Below are positions 22,332 through 35,144 of a stretch of 64,000 nucleotides of DNA, piece after piece. Both the position numbers and the translations under genes were made by a program. This DNA is from Anthoceros angustus (lineage: Eukaryota; Streptophyta; Anthocerotopsida; Anthocerotales; Anthocerotaceae): positions 1 to 64,000 of the forward strand of contig VJWM01000310.1 in assembly GCA_010909165.1 (NCBI GenBank). The letters are read 5' to 3'. Each line of letters begins with the position of its first letter. The stretch's first letter is position 1. The notes under the pieces were generated by a model. The model had not been told where the DNA came from. It was given only the letters and a program-made list of their open reading frames with translations, and searched no databases.

Positions 22332-22480
22332 GCGAAGGTATATGCTTCTTTCACATACTTTAGAAAAGAGGGTATTTTTCATAACCTTTTGAAGAGGTTT
22401 TTTCTCATAACATTTACTATTCTTCGTGCATTACGGTTATACTAGCCTACATAACATCTGTAAATATTGCGTTAGAAATC

Positions 22481-22768
22481 ATGAACACGTCTTCAATTTA
22501 CAATGTATCTACAAATGTTTATCAAAATGAAGAAGCCGATGATTCAGAAGTGACTTGTGCTGTTTGCCTTGATAGTCTTGAGGTGGGCCAGGAGATTACT
22601 AAAATAAATATATGTGCTCATTTGTATCATAAAAAATGTTTAGATCCATGGTTACATATATGCGGGCGTACATGCCCACTATGTAGACGTGAAGTATACT
22701 TTAGAGAAGAGAATACAAATAGTGGTTTATCATCTCAAGACCCTGGTTTACCCTGGTTTTTCACCTAA
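22481..22768 (+). CDS. Intact RING-H2 finger protein (A/B chimera, 95 aa)
   Basis: The only forward RING copy with a fully open frame. Zinc ligands are C26-x2-C29-x15-C45-x-H47-x2-H50-x2-C53-x11-C65-x2-C68, a canonical RING-H2 pattern, with the typical CLDPWL after the sixth ligand and CPLCRRE at the end. RING-H2 proteins bind an E2 enzyme and act as E3 ubiquitin ligases; the substrate here is unknown. No signal peptide or membrane segment; the N-terminus is Asn/Ser-rich and acidic. The first half (MNTSSIYNVST, CLDSLEVGQ) is B-type and the tail (EVYFREENTNSGLSSQDPGL) is A-type, so it lacks the helical C-terminal region of RING-B. It lies in the extra ~850 bp module of unit 4, with a TATA-like box at 22324. 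It is probably a product of unequal exchange between A and B. Expression is not shown. Confidence 0.82.
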   Translation: MNTSSIYNVSTNVYQNEEADDSEVTCAVCLDSLEVGQEITKINICAHLYHKKCLDPWLHICGRTCPLCRREVYFREENTNSGLSSQDPGLPWFFT

Positions 22769-23326
22769 CCTCATGCCCCGCCTCATGGCCTTGTTACAGT
22801 TCCATGTATTAGCATCCTTGGCTAGGCACTGCAGTTGTCATGCACAACATTAGTTGTAGTTTTGTTAGGATTTAGGATTATCGTTGTTTTCTTTTCCACA
22901 AAAATCATTCAATTTGTTTTAACAATATGCTTTTCAAAAGAATATCCGCTTTAAATCATGTGAGATGTACGTGTTCTTCAAACATATCTTGAAAGAGTTC
23001 ACATGGAAATCCAAGGACAAAATAAAAATGACACATGGCCAAATCAAGTACAAAATAAAAACCAAACATGATCGAAATCCAAGGACAAAATAGAAAATGA
23101 CAGCCTAAATAAACAAAAGTAGGTCAAATTTTAGATGTACAAAATCCAAGGTCATTATCAAAATGATGGCCTATATATGCGAAGGTATATGCTTCTTTCA
23201 CATACTTTAGAAAAGAGGGTATTTTTCATAACCTTTTGAAGAGGTTTTTCTCATAACATTTACTATTCTTCGTGCATTACGGTTATACTAGCCTACATAA
23301 CATCTCAGAATATTATGTTAGAAATC

Positions 23327-23835
23327 ATGAACACGCCTTCTTCAATTTACAATGTATCTACAAATGTTTATCAAAATGAAGAAGCGATGATTGATGACTG
23401 CTTGCCTTGATAGTCTTGAGGTGGGCCAGATTACTAAAATAAATATATGTGCTCATTTGTATCATAAAAATGTTTAGATCCATGGTTACATATGTGTGGC
23501 GTACATGCCCATTATGTAGACGTGAAATACACTTTAGAGAAGAGATTACGAGAAAAGGTTTACCATCTCAAGACGAAAGTCATCTTCCACATCAATTTCG
23601 AATGACCTCATTTCCATCCAAGAGGACATTCAAATGATAAGAGATATTGTGAGTGGGAGAGTAGAGATGGATATAATGTCGTATGGATTGAACAAAGCTT
23701 CCGACAAGATGGAAAATGCAATCCAAAGTAACGAAGATGAAAGGCTTTTCTTGTATGTTGAATTGCAATGGTGTCTTGCTATATATGAACAGGCATCCGG
23801 ATCAAGTAGCTTTGGCACTATCCTATGGTGGATAG
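23327..23835 (+). pseudogene. RING-B copy, unit 4
   Basis: RING-B copy after the chimeric gene, with TATA-like box at 23171. A tcttcttcaa insertion lies after the start (an extra ttc), the CAG, GCTG and gcc-rich sites are shortened, and the finger is in pieces. The C-terminal part (MIRDIVSGRVEMDIMSYGLN) reads well from 23634. Confidence 0.72.
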
Positions 23836-24453
23836 GGCCATCCCATCTAGTGAGTACACCTATTATAGATGGAGCCACCCTTTCCAACGAGTACACCTAG
23901 ATGATTTAGATCATCTCATTTATATTGAGAAGAAAGTATTAAATAATCATTTGAATTAATTTGATTATTTTAGTTATTTATTTAATAATTATCATATAAC
24001 TATCTTCTATTTTTGTATAGATAAGTCATTTTTCTGATTAAATTTACATGAATATTTATGGGTTTTTCAAAACAATTCGGTTTTGTTGAAAATATACACC
24101 AAAATAGGACAAGCCCTCCAAAGAGACCTTCACATCGAGACCGAATACCTCCAGGACAAGTGGACAATGTTGAATAAGAACACCTACACACGAACCTAAA
24201 CACCGACTACCTCCGAACTCCCAATCCACTCAAGCTTGAGACTCATAAGTAAACCTCAAACGACACCATCCAACCAGCCAAGCGATAACATGGCCAATGT
24301 TGGATCAAAAGCTCCAAATCATACACGATACATGAGCCGCCACCTAACCGCTTGAATGTGCTTGGATGAGGATGACACGATTCACCTCACCAAAGCACAT
24401 TGATAAGAGCTCCCAAAATCCCAAAGAACGTGAGAAACCAGCCTATTGTCACT

Positions 24454-24667
24454 AAACCACTTTAAAACTCTTAAGAATTGGACCCCAAAGAACGTAAGAA
24501 ACCACTATTGTCAATAAACCACTTTAAAACTCTTAAGAATTGGACCACAAGAACGTAAGAAATCAACCTATCCTCAATAAATCACTCTAAAACTCTTAAG
24601 AATTGGACCCGACGAACGTAAACCAGCCTATGGTCAATAAACCACTTTAAAACTCTAAAGAATTAGA
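24454..24667 (+). repeat. CTTAAG-core direct repeats, unit 5
   Basis: Four copies upstream of ORF X. The first spacer has cgtgagaaacc instead of cgtaagaaacc. Confidence 0.85.
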
Positions 24668-24672
24668 CCGCA

Positions 24673-25115
24673 ATGTTTTTGTGGGCGAACTTTCATGGCG
24701 GATGGGCGGATCACGGACCTTGTTAGAAGACTCGAGCCTAAAGTTCAACATCGCAACAATAGTGTGGGATGAGGAAGACCCAGCAATAATTGCACGGTGC
24801 TTGGAAGACTTGGATCTAATGATCAAGCACAAACATGAGGGTATACACTTTGGTGTTGACAAGCCCCATGGGAACTACTATTGGGACTATTTCTGGAATT
24901 TTTATTCCGCGAGGCAAGTTCCTCCTCTGTGAAGTCGAAACCTCTAAGGACTCGGTTAGTAGAGCATTTCATTTCCCAAGAAGCAACCTTCTAAATCAAG
25001 AGGACGGTTGTGTGCACGGCTTGTTAGGCAACAGGAGCCGTGAAGGAAAGCTTAGCGAATGATGAGTCGATGACAAGCCAGCCTTAGGTTAGGACATCAA
25101 GCCTTTTGCACTTGA
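24673..25115 (+). pseudogene. ORF X, unit 5
   Basis: Copy of ORF X, core open from about 24681 to 24932. The text after FWNFYS is shortened (tattccgcgaggcaag), and the second half continues in another frame. Confidence 0.45.
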
Positions 25116-26028
25116 ATGTGGTGAGGTCCCGAGGGTGCCACTTTGTTAGATATACCTATGCACATGTGTAACATATAGTTATAGGCAATGTAGTATGGGA
25201 ACACATACACACGGGCAGCAAATGTATGAGCTCTTTCTCACTATCATTCGTCAAAGGATTCCACCAACCGGTTGCCTCAAGCTTGAGGGCTTTATGTGAT
25301 GCCGTTCCTCGCAATGTTCGGCTTTGTGTCACGACACGGTGGTAATCCACTACGCAAGGGCTGCAAGAGCGCAAGTTGGCTCTTCCTAACCCCATGAGAC
25401 CAGAAAACGATATATTGGTCGAATCGCACAACCTAGGGCCTTAATAGGCTTACCTACAGGCTCACACCATGTGAGACTTTCAAGACGCTTTTACACTCTC
25501 AATTCATACACATTTCAATTTTTCCCCATCACTGTAGTGGCATACCGAAGGGCCATATGGACATGCATTCACGTATGGTAGGGCCCCTAGACCATGGCGG
25601 AAGCGTCGTCACGACCTCGTAGCTAGGTCCTACACACGACACAAGTCACATATCGCTCTTTAGTGATGTAGGCGCAAGTCGAGCGATTCTTGGCACGGTG
25701 GAGAGCTCCTCCAGCGCTATCGCCACCATGCTTAAACAAAAGACACTTTCAAAAGCGAGCCAGCGTGGGAAGAAATGCCACCATTTCTTAAGCCAAATAG
25801 ACAACATTTATAAGAACGTGGTTACTAAGCATCTTGTGCTTGATCGATACTTAGATGGGGTGTCTAGAGGAGTGGATACCCTTGGTGCGAATAGCTGAGG
25901 CACACTATAGTACAAGTTGTTAAGAACCAAGTCCTATTATAGGAAAATTCAATCAAGTGGACTATAATAGACAAAGAGCTAGGTAAAGATTTAGAATCAC
26001 CCACCTTAGTAGAAAAAGGGACCCACAC

Positions 26029-26244
26029 TCATCCATGCCTCGTCTCATCATCACTAACCACATCATTTATATGCGGAAAATGCTCGATTATGTGTGTGAG
26101 AATCACATTCCTCGGCGCATTTATTTGAAATAATGTCAATCCCATTTATTGTTGCAATCATTTCATTCCGCATTTCATTGAGGATTTCATCTAGTCTTGT
26201 GCAGATTGTAAGAAGCTCATCATGTTTATCTCATCATCATGAAG
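26029..26244 (-). pseudogene. 3' tail fragment of RING-H2 gene, unit 5
   Basis: Same tail fragment; here the gcagattg site is complete as in the full gene. Confidence 0.85.
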
Positions 26245-26391
26245 ATTTTATTATTATAATCTAATTATATGATGTTTAAATTAGTTTATTATTAAAAATA
26301 TAATAAATATAAAATAAGGAGATGAATATTTAGTATCCGTGCGAATAGACATAACGATTTTCATAGCGACTATAACGACTTAACTTACTTA

Positions 26392-26685
26392 ATGAGAAAC
26401 TCTATTGAGAGAGTAGAGATGAGAGGATCTACATATGTTTATCAAAATGAAGAAGCCGATGATTGAAGTGACTTGTCTTGCCTTGATAAACTTGAGGTGG
26501 GCCAAGAGATTACTAAAATAAACATATGTGCTCATTTGTATCACAAAAATGTTTGATCCATGGTTGCATATGTGTGTGGCGTGGCGTACATGCCCACTAT
26601 GTAGGCGTGAAGTATACTTTAGAGAAGAGAATACAAATAGTGGTTTATCATCTCAAGACCACAGTTTACCCTGGTTTTCACCTAA
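26392..26685 (+). pseudogene. RING-A copy, unit 5
   Basis: RING-A relic with A5 and the shared tgtttgatcc slip. CPLCRREVYFREENTNSG is in frame with an upstream MCVAWRT stretch, two residues longer than in the chimeric gene. Confidence 0.72.
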
Positions 26686-27238
26686 CCTCATGCCCGCCTC
26701 ATGGCCTTATTCTGATTCCATGTATTAGCATCCTTGGCTATACCGTAGTTGTCATGCACAACATTAGTTGTAGTTTTGTTAGGATTTAGGATTATCGTTG
26801 TTTTCTTTTCCACAAAATCATTCAATTTTTTTAACAATATGCTTTTCAAAAGAATATCGCCTTTAAATCATCTATGTGAGATATGCGTTCTTCAAACATA
26901 TCTTGAAAGAGTTCACATGGGAAATCCAAGGACAAAATAAAAATGACACATGGGCCAAATCAAGTACAAAATAAAAACCGAAACATGATCGAAATCCAAG
27001 GACAAAATAGAAAATGACAGCCTAAATAAACAAAAGTAGGTCAAATTTTAGATGTACAAAATCCAAGGTCATTATCAAAATGATGGCCTATATATGCAGT
27101 ATATGCTTCTTTCACATACTTTAGAAAAGAGGGTATTTTTCATAACCTTTTGAAGAGGTTTTTCTCATAACATTTACTATTCTTCGTGCATTACGGTTAT
27201 ACTAGCCTACATAACATCAGAATATTGCGTTAGAAATC

Positions 27239-27759
27239 ATGAACACGTCTTCAATTTACAATGTATCTACAAATGTTTATCAAAATGAAGAAGCCGATGA
27301 TTGAAGTGACTTGTCTTTGTTGCCTTGATAGTCTTGAGGTGGGCCAGAGATTACTAAAATAAATATATGTGCTCATTTGTATCATAAAAATGTTTAGATC
27401 CATGGTTACATATGTGCGGGCGTACATGCCCATTATGTAGACGTGAAATACACTTTAGAGAAGAGATTACGGAAAAGGTTTACCATCTCAAGACGAAAGT
27501 CATCTTCCACATCAATTTCAATGACCTCATTTCCATCCGAAGAGGACATTCAAATGATAAGAGATATTGTGAGTGGGAGAGTAGAGATGGATATAATGTC
27601 GTATGCGGATTGAACAAATCTTGACAAGATGGAGAAAATGCAATCCAAAGTAACGAAGATGAAAGGCTTTTCTTGTATGTTGAATTGCAATGGTGTCTTG
27701 CTATATATGAACAGAGGCATCCGGATCAAGTAGCTTTGGCACTATCCTATGGTGGATAG
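27239..27759 (+). pseudogene. RING-B copy, unit 5
   Basis: RING-B copy with TATA-like box near 27089. MCGRTCPLCRREIHFREE is open from 27412, while the N-terminal half is in another frame. The C-terminal cagaggcatccgg site is complete, supporting the YEQRHPDQVALAL-type ending. Confidence 0.72.
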
Positions 27760-28396
27760 GGCCATCCCATCTAGTGAGTACACACACCTATTATAGATGG
27801 AGCCACCCTTTCCAACGAGATGATTTAGATCATCTCATTTATATTGAGAAGAAAGTATTAAATAATCATTTGAATTATTTTGATTATTTTAGTTATTTAT
27901 TTAATAATTATCATATAACTATCTTCTATTTTGTATAGATAAGTCATTTTTCTGATTAAATTTACATGAATATTTATGGGTTTTTCAAAACAATTCTGGT
28001 TTTGTTGAAAATATACACCAAAATAGGACAAAGCCCTCCAAAGAGACCTTCACATCGAGACCGAATCGACCTCCAGCACAAGTGGACAATGTTGAATAAG
28101 AACACCTACACACGAACCTAAACACCGACTACCTCCGAACTCCCAATCCACTCAAAGCTTGAGACTCATAACGAAGTAAACCTCAAACGACACCATCCAA
28201 CCAGCCAAGCCTGATAACATGGCCAATGTTGGATCAAAAAGCTCCAAATCATACACGATACATGAGCTGCCCAAACTGCCACCTAACCGCCTTGAATGTG
28301 CTTAGATGAGGATGACACGTATTCACCTCACCAAAGCACATTGATAAGAGCGCTCCCAAAATCCCAAAGAACGTAAGAAACCAGTCTATTGTCACT

Positions 28397-28614
28397 AAAC
28401 CACTTTAAAACTCTTAAGAATTGGACCCCAAAGAACGTAAGAAACCAGCCTATTGTCAATAAACCACTTTAAAACTCTTAAGAATTGGACCTCAAGAACG
28501 AAGAAATCAACCTATCCTCAATAAATCACTCTAAAACTCTTAAGAATTGGACCCCAAAGAACGTAAGAAACCAGCCTATGGTCAATAAACCACTTTAAAA
28601 CTCTAAAGAATTAG
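28397..28614 (+). repeat. CTTAAG-core direct repeats, unit 6
   Basis: Four copies upstream of ORF X. The fourth spacer reads ccccaaagaacgtaag instead of the usual ccccgacgacgtaag, a variant shared with unit 8. Confidence 0.85.
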
Positions 28615-28620
28615 GACGCA

Positions 28621-29070
28621 ATGTTTTTGTGGGCGAACTTTGTTGGCGGATGGGAGATCACGGACCTTGTTAGAAGACTCGGAGCCTAGAAGTTCAACAT
28701 CGCAACAATAGTGTGGGATGAGGAAGACCGGAACAATTGCCCGACGGTGCTTGGAAGACTTGGATCTAATGATCAAGCACAAACATGAGGGTATACACTT
28801 TGGTGTTGACAAGCCCCATGGGAACTACTATTGGGACTATTTCGAATTTTTATTCCATACGGAAGTGAGGCCAAGTTCCTCCTCTGTGAAAACCTCTAAG
28901 GACTCCGGTTAGTAGAGCATTTCATTTCCCAAGAAGCAACCTTCTAAATCAAGAGGCCGGATTTGTGTGCACGGCTTGTTAGGCAAGCGAGCCGTGAAGG
29001 AAAGCTTAATGAATGATGAGTCGGATGACAAGCCAGCCTTAGGTTAGGACATCAAGCCTTTTGCACTTGA
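28621..29070 (+). pseudogene. ORF X, unit 6
   Basis: Copy of ORF X, core open from about 28718. The CTGG site is lost (ttcgaattttt), shifting the frame inside the aromatic segment. It has one substitution, aatgaatgatgag instead of agcgaatgatgag, near 29010. Confidence 0.45.
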
Positions 29071-29992
29071 ATGTGGTGAGGTCCGCCGAGGGTGCCACTT
29101 TGTTAGATATACCTATGCACATGTGTAACATATAGTTATAGGCAGTGTTAGTATGGGAACACATACACACGGGCAGCAAATGTATGAGCTCTTTCTCACT
29201 ATCATTCGTCAAAGGATTCCACCAACCAGTTTGCCTCAAGCTTGAGGGCTTTATGTGATGCCGTTCTCGCAATGTTCGGCTTTGTGTCACGACGGTGGTA
29301 ATCCACTACACGCAAGGGCTGCAAGAGAACGCAAGTTGGCTCTTCCTAACCCCATGAGACCGGAAAGCGATATATTGGTGAATCGCACAACCTAGGGCCT
29401 TAATAGGCTTACCTACAGCTCACACCATGTGAGACTTTCAAGACGTTTTACACTCTCAATTCATACACATTTCAATTTTCCCCATCACTCGTAGTGGCAT
29501 ACCACGAAGGGCCATATGGACATGCATTCACGTATGGTAGGGCCCCTAGACCATGGCGGAAACGTCGTCACGCCTGTAGCTAGGTCCTACACACAGACAC
29601 AAGTCACATATGCCGCTCTTTAGTGATGTAGAGGCGCAAGTCCGAGCGATTCTTGGCACGGTGGAGCTCCCCTCAGCGCTATCGCCACCATGCTTAAACA
29701 AAAGACACTTTCAAAAAGCAGGCCAGCGTGGGAAGAAATGCCGACCATTTCTTAAGCCAAATAGACAACATTTATAAGAACGTGGTTACTAAGCATCTTG
29801 TGCTTGATCGATACTTAGATGGGGTGTCTAGAGGAGTGGATACCCTTGGTGCGAATAGCTGAGGCACACTATAGTACAAGTTGTTAAGAACCAAGTCCTA
29901 TTATAGGAAAATTCAATCAAGTGGACTATAATAGACAAAGAGCTAGGTAAAGATTTAGAATCACCCACCTTAGTAGAAAAAGGGACCCACAC

Positions 29993-30207
29993 TCATCCAT
30001 GCCTCGTCTCATCATCACTAACCACATCATTTATGTGCGGAAAATGCTCGATTATGTGTGTGAGAATCACATTCCTCAGTAGCATTTATTTGAAATAATG
30101 TCAATCCCATTTATTGTTGCAATCATTTCATTCGCATTTCATTGAGGATTTCATCTAGTCTTGTGCAGATTGTAAGAAGCTCATCTGTTTATCTCATCAT
30201 CATGAAG
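29993..30207 (-). pseudogene. 3' tail fragment of RING-H2 gene, unit 6
   Basis: Same tail fragment and breakpoint. One base is missing in attccgcattt. Confidence 0.85.
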
Positions 30208-30355
30208 ATTTTATTATTATAATCTAATTATATGATGTTTAAATTAGTTTATTATTAAAAATATAATAAAATATAAAATAAGGAGATGAATATTTAGTAT
30301 CCGTGCGAATAGACATAACGATTTTCATAGCGACTATAACGACTTAACTTACTTA

Positions 30356-30652
30356 ATGAGAAACTCTATTGAGAGAGTAGAGATGAGAGGATCTACATAT
30401 GTTTATCAAAATGAAGAAGCCGATGATTGAAGTGACTTGTCTGTTTGCCTTGATAAACTTGAGGTGGGCCAAGAGATTACTAAAATAAACATATGTGCTC
30501 ATTTGTATCACAAAAATGTTTGATCCATGGTTGCATATGTGTGTGGCGTGGCGTACATGCCCACTATGTAGACGTGAAGTATACTTTAGAGAAGAGAATA
30601 CAAATAGTGGTTTATCATCTCAAGACCCTGGTTTACCCTGGTTTTCACCTAA
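30356..30652 (+). pseudogene. RING-A copy, unit 6
   Basis: RING-A relic, same slip. A long open frame (30493-30981) runs past it through the spacer, but its composition does not look like a protein domain. Confidence 0.72.
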
Positions 30653-31206
30653 CCTCATGCCCCCTCATGGCCTTGTTACAGTTCCATGTATTAGCATCCT
30701 TGGCTATACCTTTGTGGTTGTCATGCACAACATTAGTTGTAGTTTTGTTAGGATTTAGGATTATCGTTGTTTTCTTTTCCACAAAATCATTCAATTTTTT
30801 TAACAATATGCTTTTCAAAAGAATATCGCCTTTAAATCTGCTATGTGAGATGTACGTGTTCTTCAAACATATCTTGAAAGAGTTCACATGGGCGAAATCC
30901 AAGGACAAAATAAAAATGACACATGGGCCAAATCAAGTACAAAATAAAACCAAACATGATCGAAATCCAAGGACAAAATAGAAAATGACAGCCTAAATAA
31001 ACAAAAGTAGGTCAAAGTTTAGATGTACAAAATCCAAGGTCATTATCAAAATGATGGCCTATATATGCAGTATATACTTCTTTCACATACTTTAGAAAAG
31101 AGGGTATTTTCATAACCTTTTGAAGAGGTTTTCTCATAACATTTACTATTCTTCGTGCATTACGGTTATACTAGCCTACATAACATCAGAATATTAGTTA
31201 GAAATC

Positions 31207-31723
31207 ATGAACACGTCTTCAATTTACAATGTATCTACAAATGTTTATCAAAATGAAGAAGCCGATGATTCGAAGTGACTTGTCTTTGTTGCCTTGATAG
31301 TCTTGAGGTGGGCGAGATTACTAAAATAAATATATGTGCTCATTTGTATCATAAAAATGTTTAGATCCATGGTTACATATGCGGGCGTACATGCCCATTA
31401 TGTAGACGTGAAATACACTTTAGAGAAGAGATTACGGAAAAGGTTTACCATCTCAAGACGAAAGTCATCTTCCACATCAATTTCGAATGACCTCATTTCC
31501 ATCCGAAGAGGACATTCAAATGATAAGAGATATTGTGAGTGGGAGAGTAGAGATGGATATAATGTCGTATGCGGATTGAACAAATCTTGACAAGATGGAG
31601 AAAATGCAATCCAAAGTAACGAAGATGAAAGGCTTTTCTTGTATGTTGAATTGCAATGGTGTCTTGCTATATATGAACAGGCATCCGGATCAAGTAGCTT
31701 TGGCACTATCCTATGGTGGATAG
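31207..31723 (+). pseudogene. RING-B copy, unit 6
   Basis: RING-B copy with TATA-like box near 31060. Bases are missing in gggc(ca)agag and around the CAG/CTG sites. The C-terminal LYVELQWCLAIYEQ stretch is open from 31639. Confidence 0.72.
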
Positions 31724-32358
31724 GGCCATCCCATCTAGTGAGTACACACACCTATTATAGATGGAGCCACCCTATCCAACGAGTACACCTAGATGATTTA
31801 GATCATCTCATTTATATTGAGAAGAAAGTATTAAATAATCATTTGAATTATTTTGATTATTTTAGTTATTTATTTAATAATTATCATATAACTATCTTCT
31901 ATTTTTGTATAGATAAGTCATTTTTCTGATTAAATTTACATGAATATTTATGGGTTTTTCAAAACAATTCTGGTTTTGTTGAAAATATACACCAAAATAG
32001 GACAAAGCCCTCCAAAGAGACCTTCACATGAGACCGAATCGACCTCCAGCACAAGTGGACAATGTTGAATAAGAACACCTACACACGAACCTAAACACCG
32101 ACTACCTCCGAACTCCCAATCCACTCAAAGCTTGAGACTCATAACGAAGTAAACCTCAAACGACACCATCCAACCAGCCAAGCGATAACATGGCCAATGT
32201 TGGATCAAAAGCTCCAAATCATACACGATACATGAGCCGCCCAAGCGCCACCTAACCTTGAATGTGCTTGGATGAGGATGACACGTATTCACCTCACCAA
32301 AGCACATTGATAAGAGCTCCCAAAATCCCAAAGAACGTGAAACCAGCCTATTGTCACT

Positions 32359-32571
32359 AAACCACTTTAAAACTCTTAAGAATTGGACCCCAAAGAACGT
32401 AAGAAACCAGCCTATTGTCAATAAACCACTTTAAAACTCTTAAGAATTGGACCAGAACGTAAGAAATCAACCTATCCTCAATAAATCACTCTAAAACTCT
32501 TAAGAATTGGACCGACGACGTAAGAAACCAGCCTATGGTCAATAAACCACTTTAAAACTCTAAAGAATTAG
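32359..32571 (+). repeat. CTTAAG-core direct repeats, unit 7
   Basis: Four copies upstream of ORF X. Third and fourth spacers are shortened at ccagaacg and ccgacgacg. Confidence 0.85.
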
Positions 32572-32579
32572 GCGACGCA

Positions 32580-33035
32580 ATGTTTTTGTGGGCGAACTTT
32601 CGCTGGCGGATGGACGGATCACGGACCTTGTTAGAAGACTCGGAGCCTAAGAAGTTCAACATCGCAACAATAGTGTGGGATGAGGAAGACCCAGCAACAA
32701 TTGCCCGGTGCTTGGAAGACTTGGATCTAATGATCAAGCACAAACATGAGGGTATACACTTTGGTGTTGACAAGCCCCATGGGAACTACTATTGGGACTA
32801 TTTCTGGAATTTTTATTCCGTAAGGAGGCGCAAGTTCCTCCTCTGTGAAAACCTCTAAGGACTCCGGTTAGTAGAGAGCATTTCATTTCCCAAGAAGCAA
32901 CCTTCTAAATCAAGAGATCACGGATTTGTGTGCACGGCTTGTTAGGCAAACAGGAGCCGTGAAGGAAAGCTTAGCGAATGATGAGTCGGATGACAAGCCA
33001 GCCTTAGGTTAGGACATCAAGCCTTTTGCACTTGA
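32580..33035 (+). pseudogene. ORF X, unit 7
   Basis: Copy of ORF X, open for 92 codons from the ATG at 32580 (MFLWANFRWRMDGSRTLLED to FLLCENL at 32858). The N-terminal part reads LLEDSEPKKFNIAT, suggesting the likely original N-terminus. The second half is in another frame. Confidence 0.5.
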
Positions 33036-33936
33036 ATGTGGTGAGGTCCGAGGGTGCCACTTTGTTAGATATACCTATGCACATGTGTAACATATAGTTA
33101 TAGGCAGTAGTATGGGAACACATACACAGGCAGCAAATGTATGAGCTCTTTCTCACTATCATTCGTCAAAGGATTCCACCAACCAGTTTGCCTCAAGCTT
33201 GAGGGCTTTATGTGATGCCGTTCCTCGCAATGTTCGCTTTGTGTCACGACCGGTGGTAATCCACTACGCAAGGGCAAGAAGGCGCAAGTTGGCTCTTCCT
33301 AACCCCATGAGACCAGGAAAACGATATATTGGTCGAATCGCACAACCTAGGGCCTTAATAGGCTTACCTACAGGCTCACACCATGTGAGACTTTCAAGAC
33401 GTTTTACACTCTCAATTCATACACATTTCAATTTTTCCCCATCACTGTAGTGGCATACCACGAAGGGCCATATGGACATGCATTCACGTATGGTAGGGCC
33501 CCTAGACCATGGCGGAAACGCTGTACGCCTGTAGCTAGGTCCTACACACACACAAGTCACATATGCTCTTTAGTGATGTAGAGGCGCAAGTCGAGATTCT
33601 TGGCACGGTGGAGAGCTCCTCCAGCGCTATCGCCACCATGCTTAAACAAAAGACACTTTCAAAACGAGCCAGCGTGGGAAGAAATGCCACCATTTCTTAA
33701 GCCAAATAGACAACATTTATAAGAACGTGGTTACTAAGCATCTTGTGCTTGATCGATACTTAGATGGGGTGTCTAGAGGAGTGGATACCCTTGGTGCGAA
33801 TAGCTGAGGCACACTATAGTACAAGTTGTTAAGAACCAAGTCCTATTATAGGAAAATTCAATCAAGTGGACTATAATAGACAAAGAGCTAGGTAAAGATT
33901 TAGAATCACCCACCTTAGTAGAAAAGGGACCCACAC

Positions 33937-34144
33937 TCATCCATGCCTCGTCTCATCATCACTAACCACATCATTTATGTGGAAAATGCTCGATTATGTG
34001 TGTGAGAATCACATTCCTGCATTTATTTTGAAATAATGTCAATCCCATTTATTGTTGCAATCATTTCATTCCGCATTTCATTGAGGATTTCATCTAGTCT
34101 TGTGCATTGTAAGAAGCTCATCTGTTTATCTCATCATCATGAAG
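33937..34144 (-). pseudogene. 3' tail fragment of RING-H2 gene, unit 7
   Basis: Same tail fragment and breakpoint as in other units. Confidence 0.85.
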
Positions 34145-34291
34145 ATTTTATTATTATAATCTAATTATATGATGTTTAAATTAGTTTATTATTAAAAATA
34201 TAATAAATATAAAATAAGGAGATGAATATTTAGTATCCGTGCGAATAGACATAACGATTTTCATAGCGACTATAACGACTTAACTTACTTA

Positions 34292-34587
34292 ATGAGAAAC
34301 TCCATTGAGAGAGTAGAGATAGAGAGGATCTACATATGTTTATCAAAATGAAGAAGCCGATGATTGAAGTGACTGCGACTTGCCTTGATAAACTTGAGGT
34401 GGGCCAAGAGATTACTAAAATAAACATATGTGCTCATTTGTATCACAAAAATGTTTGATCCATGGTTGCATATGTGTGTGGCGTGGCGTACATGCCCACT
34501 ATGTAGACGTGAAGTATACTTTAGAGAAGAGAATACAAATAGTGGTTTATCATCTCAAGACCACAGTTTACCCTGGTTTTCACCTAA
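34292..34587 (+). pseudogene. RING-A copy, unit 7
   Basis: RING-A relic; same slip after tgttt. It has a gaaactccattg variant just after the ATG. Confidence 0.72.
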
Positions 34588-35144
34588 CCTCATGCCCGCC
34601 TCATGGCCTTGTTACAGTTCCATGTATTAGCATCCTTGGCTATATGTAGTTGTCATGCACAACATTAGTTGTAGTTTTGTTAGGATTTAGGATTATCGTT
34701 GTTTTCTTTTCCACAAAAATCATTCAATTTTTTTAACAATATGCTTTTCAAAAGAATATCCGCCTTTAAATCATATGTGAGATGTACGTGTTCTTCAAAC
34801 ATATCTTGAAAGAGTTCACATGGGCCAAATCAAGTACAAAATAAAAATGACACATGGGCCAAATCAAGTACAAAATAAAAACCGAAACATGATCGAAATC
34901 CAAGGACAAAATAGAAAATGACAGCCTAAATAAACAAAAGTAGGTCAAATTTTAGATGTACAAAATCCAAGGTCATTATCAAAATGATGGCCTATATATG
35001 AAGGTATATGCTTCTTTCACATACTTTAGAAAAGAGGGTATTTTTCATAACCTTTTGAAGAGGTTTTTCTCATAACATTTACTATTCTTCGTGCATTACG
35101 GTTATACTAGCCTACATAACATCATAAATATTGCGTTAGAAATC

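Larger units (their letters stand above)
19089..23929 (+). repeat. Tandem array unit 4 (three RING copies)
   Basis: The longest unit (4,841 bp) because it has an extra ~850 bp RING-plus-spacer module: A at 21620, an A/B chimera at 22481 and B at 23327. It also has a ~65 bp local duplication at 19371-19480. Long homopolymers (A6 in the finger, T5-T8 elsewhere) are better kept here than in other units. The stretch 20355-21264 has no convincing gene. Confidence 0.93.
23930..27848 (+). repeat. Tandem array unit 5
   Basis: A 3,919 bp unit with the standard order. The stretch 25116-26028 has no convincing gene apart from the short MLKQK frame near 25728-25898. Confidence 0.93.
27849..31821 (+). 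repeat. Tandem array unit 6
   Basis: A 3,973 bp unit with the standard order. The stretch 29071-29992 has no convincing gene. Confidence 0.93.

Noticed and set aside
30493-30981. 162-codon forward frame running from RING-A into the spacer (also 17349-17828)
   Set aside because: It starts inside the finger in the wrong frame and owes its length to the A-type slip; its tail is AT-rich spacer translated.
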